This document shows positions 62,098 to 64,000 of a stretch of DNA of 64,000 bases, piece after piece. Position 1 is the stretch's first letter. Every line of letters begins with the position of its first letter. The notes beneath the pieces were generated by a model, which saw only the letters and a list, made by a program, of their open reading frames with translations, ran no database searches and was not told the DNA's origin. Source of the DNA: SB25 sp029560875 (lineage in GTDB: Bacteria > Bacteroidota > Bacteroidia > Bacteroidales > Tenuifilaceae); contig DAOOPM010000013.1 in NCBI GenBank assembly GCA_035388225.1, positions 30,385-94,384 of the forward strand, given 5' to 3'. The position numbers were made by a program, and so were the translations under genes.

Positions 62098-63558
62098 ATG
62101 AACAAAGAAATTTTCAAGTTGGAACCACAACGTGTGTGGAAACATTTTTATAGTCTTACTCAAATACCACGTCCATCGAAGCATGAAAAGGCTGCTGTTG
62201 ACTTTATGGTTAAATTTGGTAAGGATAACGGTCTTGAGACAATTGTCGATGAAGTTGGAAACGTAATAATACGTAAACCTGCTACTCCAGGTATGGAGAA
62301 TCGTAAAGGCATCGTTCTTCAAGGTCACCTCGATATGGTTCCTCAAAAGAATAGCGACAAGAATCACGATTTCACTAAAGACCCAATCGAAGCATATGTA
62401 GATGGAGAATGGGTAACTGCTAATGGAACCACTCTTGGTGCTGATAATGGTATTGGTGTTGCTGCAACTATGGCTGTACTTGAGGCTAAAGATTTGGTTC
62501 ATGGCCCAGTTGAGGGATTGTTCACTATTGATGAAGAAACCGGAATGACTGGTGCGTTTGGCCTTAAGTCTGGGTTACTTAAAGGTGACATATTGATGAA
62601 TCTTGATTCCGAGGACGAGGGGGAACTTTATGTAGGTTGTGCAGGTGGACTTGATGCCAATATTAAGTTTGAGTACAAATCTGCTCCTGTTCCAAGTGGA
62701 GTAACCGCATTCCGTATTGCAATTACAGGTTTAAAGGGTGGTCACTCAGGAATGGATATAGTTCTTGGCCGTGCTAACTCCATTAAGTTATTATTCCGAT
62801 TCCTTTATAATGTTGAAAAGATTTTAGACGTTAAAGTTTCATCTATCGACGGAGGAAGTTTGCGTAACGCAATTCCTCGCGAGGCATTTGCTGTAGTTGT
62901 TGTGCCCAATGAAAGTTTAGCAAAGTTTGAGAAGGCAGCAACCGAACACCTTAATATATATAAGGCAGAATTTGCAGTTACCGAACCTAGTCTTTCTTTT
63001 ATTGTTGAGAAAACAGAGATGCCATTATCTATAATTGATGATAAAGTTCAATCTAATGCTACTCGTGCATTCTTTGGTTGTCCAAATGGTGTTATCAGAA
63101 TGAGTGATACTATGCAGGGGCTTGTTGAAACATCTAACAACTTAGCACGTGTTTACTCTGATGGAACCGCTATTTATGGTCAATGTTTAATGCGTAGTTC
63201 AGTTGAAACATCTAAGGATGCTTTGGCTGGCAAGATGGCTGCTATATTTGAACTTGCCGGTGCAAAAATAGATTTTACAGGAGGCTATCCAGGCTGGAAG
63301 CCAAACCCAAATTCTCCTATTTTAAAGGTGATGCAGGACGTTTATAAAAATAAATATGGCAAAACTCCCGAGATAAAGGCTATTCACGCAGGTTTGGAGT
63401 GCGGATTACTCGGTGGTGTATATCCTAATTGGGATATGATATCTTTTGGTCCAACCATTCGCTTTCCACATTCTCCTGATGAGAAAGTGAATATTGCAAC
63501 GGTTCAGAAATTCTGGGATTATCTTGTAGAGGTATTAAAGAATGTTCCTGTGAAGTAA
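62098..63558 (+). CDS. pepD: Aminoacyl-histidine dipeptidase (M20 family)
   Basis: A 486-residue co-catalytic metallopeptidase of the PepD (beta-Ala-His/Xaa-His dipeptidase) type. Metal and catalytic motifs: LQGHLDMVP with His and Asp, TLGADNGIGVA with the bridging Asp, IDEETGMTGAFG with the general base and ligand Glu, NLDSEDEGE, and the late His in IRFPHSPDE. The lid domain KGGHSGMDI lies between. It cleaves dipeptides in the cytosol. The ATG at 62098 is chosen; the upstream in-frame TTG at 62026 would add 24 residues with no support. Confidence 0.94.
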   Translation: MNKEIFKLEPQRVWKHFYSLTQIPRPSKHEKAAVDFMVKFGKDNGLETIVDEVGNVIIRKPATPGMENRKGIVLQGHLDMVPQKNSDKNHDFTKDPIEAYVDGEWVTANGTTLGADNGIGVAATMAVLEAKDLVHGPVEGLFTIDEETGMTGAFGLKSGLLKGDILMNLDSEDEGELYVGCAGGLDANIKFEYKSAPVPSGVTAFRIAITGLKGGHSGMDIVLGRANSIKLLFRFLYNVEKILDVKVSSIDGGSLRNAIPREAFAVVVVPNESLAKFEKAATEHLNIYKAEFAVTEPSLSFIVEKTEMPLSIIDDKVQSNATRAFFGCPNGVIRMSDTMQGLVETSNNLARVYSDGTAIYGQCLMRSSVETSKDALAGKMAAIFELAGAKIDFTGGYPGWKPNPNSPILKVMQDVYKNKYGKTPEIKAIHAGLECGLLGGVYPNWDMISFGPTIRFPHSPDEKVNIATVQKFWDYLVEVLKNVPVK

Positions 63559-63585
63559 ATCAGGGTCTATTTAATATAGAATTTG

Positions 63586-63617
63586 GTCCATCTGTAGCTT
63601 CAGATGGACTTTTTTTG
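63586..63617 (+). terminator. Intrinsic terminator after pepD
   Basis: GTCCATCTG pairs with CAGATGGAC (9 bp, 6-nt loop) followed by a T run. Confidence 0.92.
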
Positions 63618-63722
63618 TGTTAAGATTTACCCAAATCATATTTTTTTAAAAAATTTTCTACCTGCAAATCAGGTAGGTATAGTTTAAACAAGAAAAAAAA
63701 TAAAAAAATATTGCACCTGCAC

Positions 63723-63753
63723 TTGCATATAAAAAAAAGAGGGTCTATATTTG
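63723..63753 (+). promoter_or_regulatory. rRNA operon promoter P1
   Basis: TTG (63723-63725), a 20-nt spacer and TATATTTG (63746-63753). The upstream 40 nt is A-rich, like an UP element. Confidence 0.8.
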
Positions 63754-63833
63754 CACCCGCTTTGAAGGAATAGCGACGTTCTGCGAGGGGTTGAAGGGCT
63801 GAGAAAAAAGAAAAATTTTTTTTGGCGAAAGAG

Positions 63834-63863
63834 TTGGAGGAAAGGAAAAAGTTGCTACCTTTG
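63834..63863 (+). promoter_or_regulatory. rRNA operon promoter P2
   Basis: TTG (63834-63836), a 19-nt spacer and TACCTTTG (63856-63863), 110 nt downstream of P1. Confidence 0.8.
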
Positions 63864-63869
63864 CGCTCC

Positions 63870-64000
63870 CGATCCGAAGGGATGGGGTGATAGAGCAAGA
63901 CTGGAATAGGTAAAACACGCCGCCGGCGGAGGCCGGGGGTGAGCAATACAGGCGGACGGAAGTCCGCGCGTTCTTTGACGCGATGGTACCGAGAAAGAAA
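63870..64000 (+). other. rRNA operon leader, 16S gene just beyond the right edge
   Basis: GC-rich sequence unlike the rest of the window: a CGCCGCCGGCGG run, a hairpin GCGGAC-GGAA-GTCCGC (about 63952-63967), and GTTCTTTGACGCG, the kind of sequence that precedes 16S rRNA in Bacteroidota. No coding frame is credible here. The 16S gene itself is not in the window, so the assignment rests on the promoters and leader. Confidence 0.7.

Noticed and set aside
63620..63946. 108-codon minus-strand ORF at the right edge
   Set aside because: It runs through the rRNA promoters and leader, has low-complexity Phe/Arg composition and no family signature.

Overview
The window is a compact, roughly 40% GC bacterial chromosome segment of Bacteroidota character, most likely Bacteroidales or a close relative (inferred). 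The reasons are repeated TTG-N19/20-TAnnTTTG promoters, start codons without Shine-Dalgarno sequences, families typical of the phylum (DUF4199, DUF4831, OmpL47-type repeats, a TonB receptor with an N-terminal carboxypeptidase-regulatory-like domain, TPR-SpoIIE phosphatases), and an rRNA-type leader preceded by tandem TAnnTTTG promoters. No transposase, phage, CRISPR array or tRNA was seen.

Layout. 1-5.7 kb: the start of a membrane protein running off the left edge, a small secreted protein, and a minus-strand cluster of a SiaC-like phosphoprotein, a TPR-SpoIIE phosphatase, an OmpA-family envelope protein and an OmpL47-repeat protein. 5.8-13.4 kb: small membrane and cytosolic proteins, birA, lplA, an acyltransferase, rplU-rpmA and serS. 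13.4-19.5 kb: a YfbK-like von Willebrand protein divergent from a sigma factor/anti-sigma pair, a secreted nuclease lipoprotein and a WG-repeat protein. 19.5-28.6 kb: a methionine cluster, SAM riboswitch - 40-codon leader ORF - metY - metX - hom - metH - metF, which takes aspartate semialdehyde to methionine through O-acetylhomoserine, with folate supply. 28.7-35.8 kb: a frameshifted hybrid histidine kinase, a GNAT, an amidohydrolase, a beta-helix lipoprotein and an endonuclease/exonuclease/phosphatase-fold protein. 35.9-39.9 kb: a thiamine salvage operon, TPP riboswitch - TonB receptor - PnuC-type transporter - thiamine pyrophosphokinase. 40-53.8 kb: a KAS III-like enzyme, an amidase, an M16 protease, ilvE, the 4.5S SRP RNA, a DUF4199/glycosyltransferase pair, a second TPR-SpoIIE phosphatase, a lone methyl-accepting chemotaxis protein and a nitroreductase. 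53.9-63.6 kb: an aldehyde:ferredoxin oxidoreductase-family enzyme, an RRM protein, a POT peptide transporter, NnrE-NnrD, a DUF4831 lipoprotein, a thioredoxin-like protein and pepD. 63.7-64 kb: two tandem promoters and the leader of an rRNA operon whose 16S gene lies beyond the right edge.

Most of this is housekeeping. The parts most worth a second look are the methionine leader (SAM aptamer followed at once by a 40-codon ORF and three hairpins), short self-similar tandem repeats placed just before internal operon genes, the SiaC/phosphatase/envelope-protein cluster, and the AOR-family enzyme with no recognisable pathway partners.
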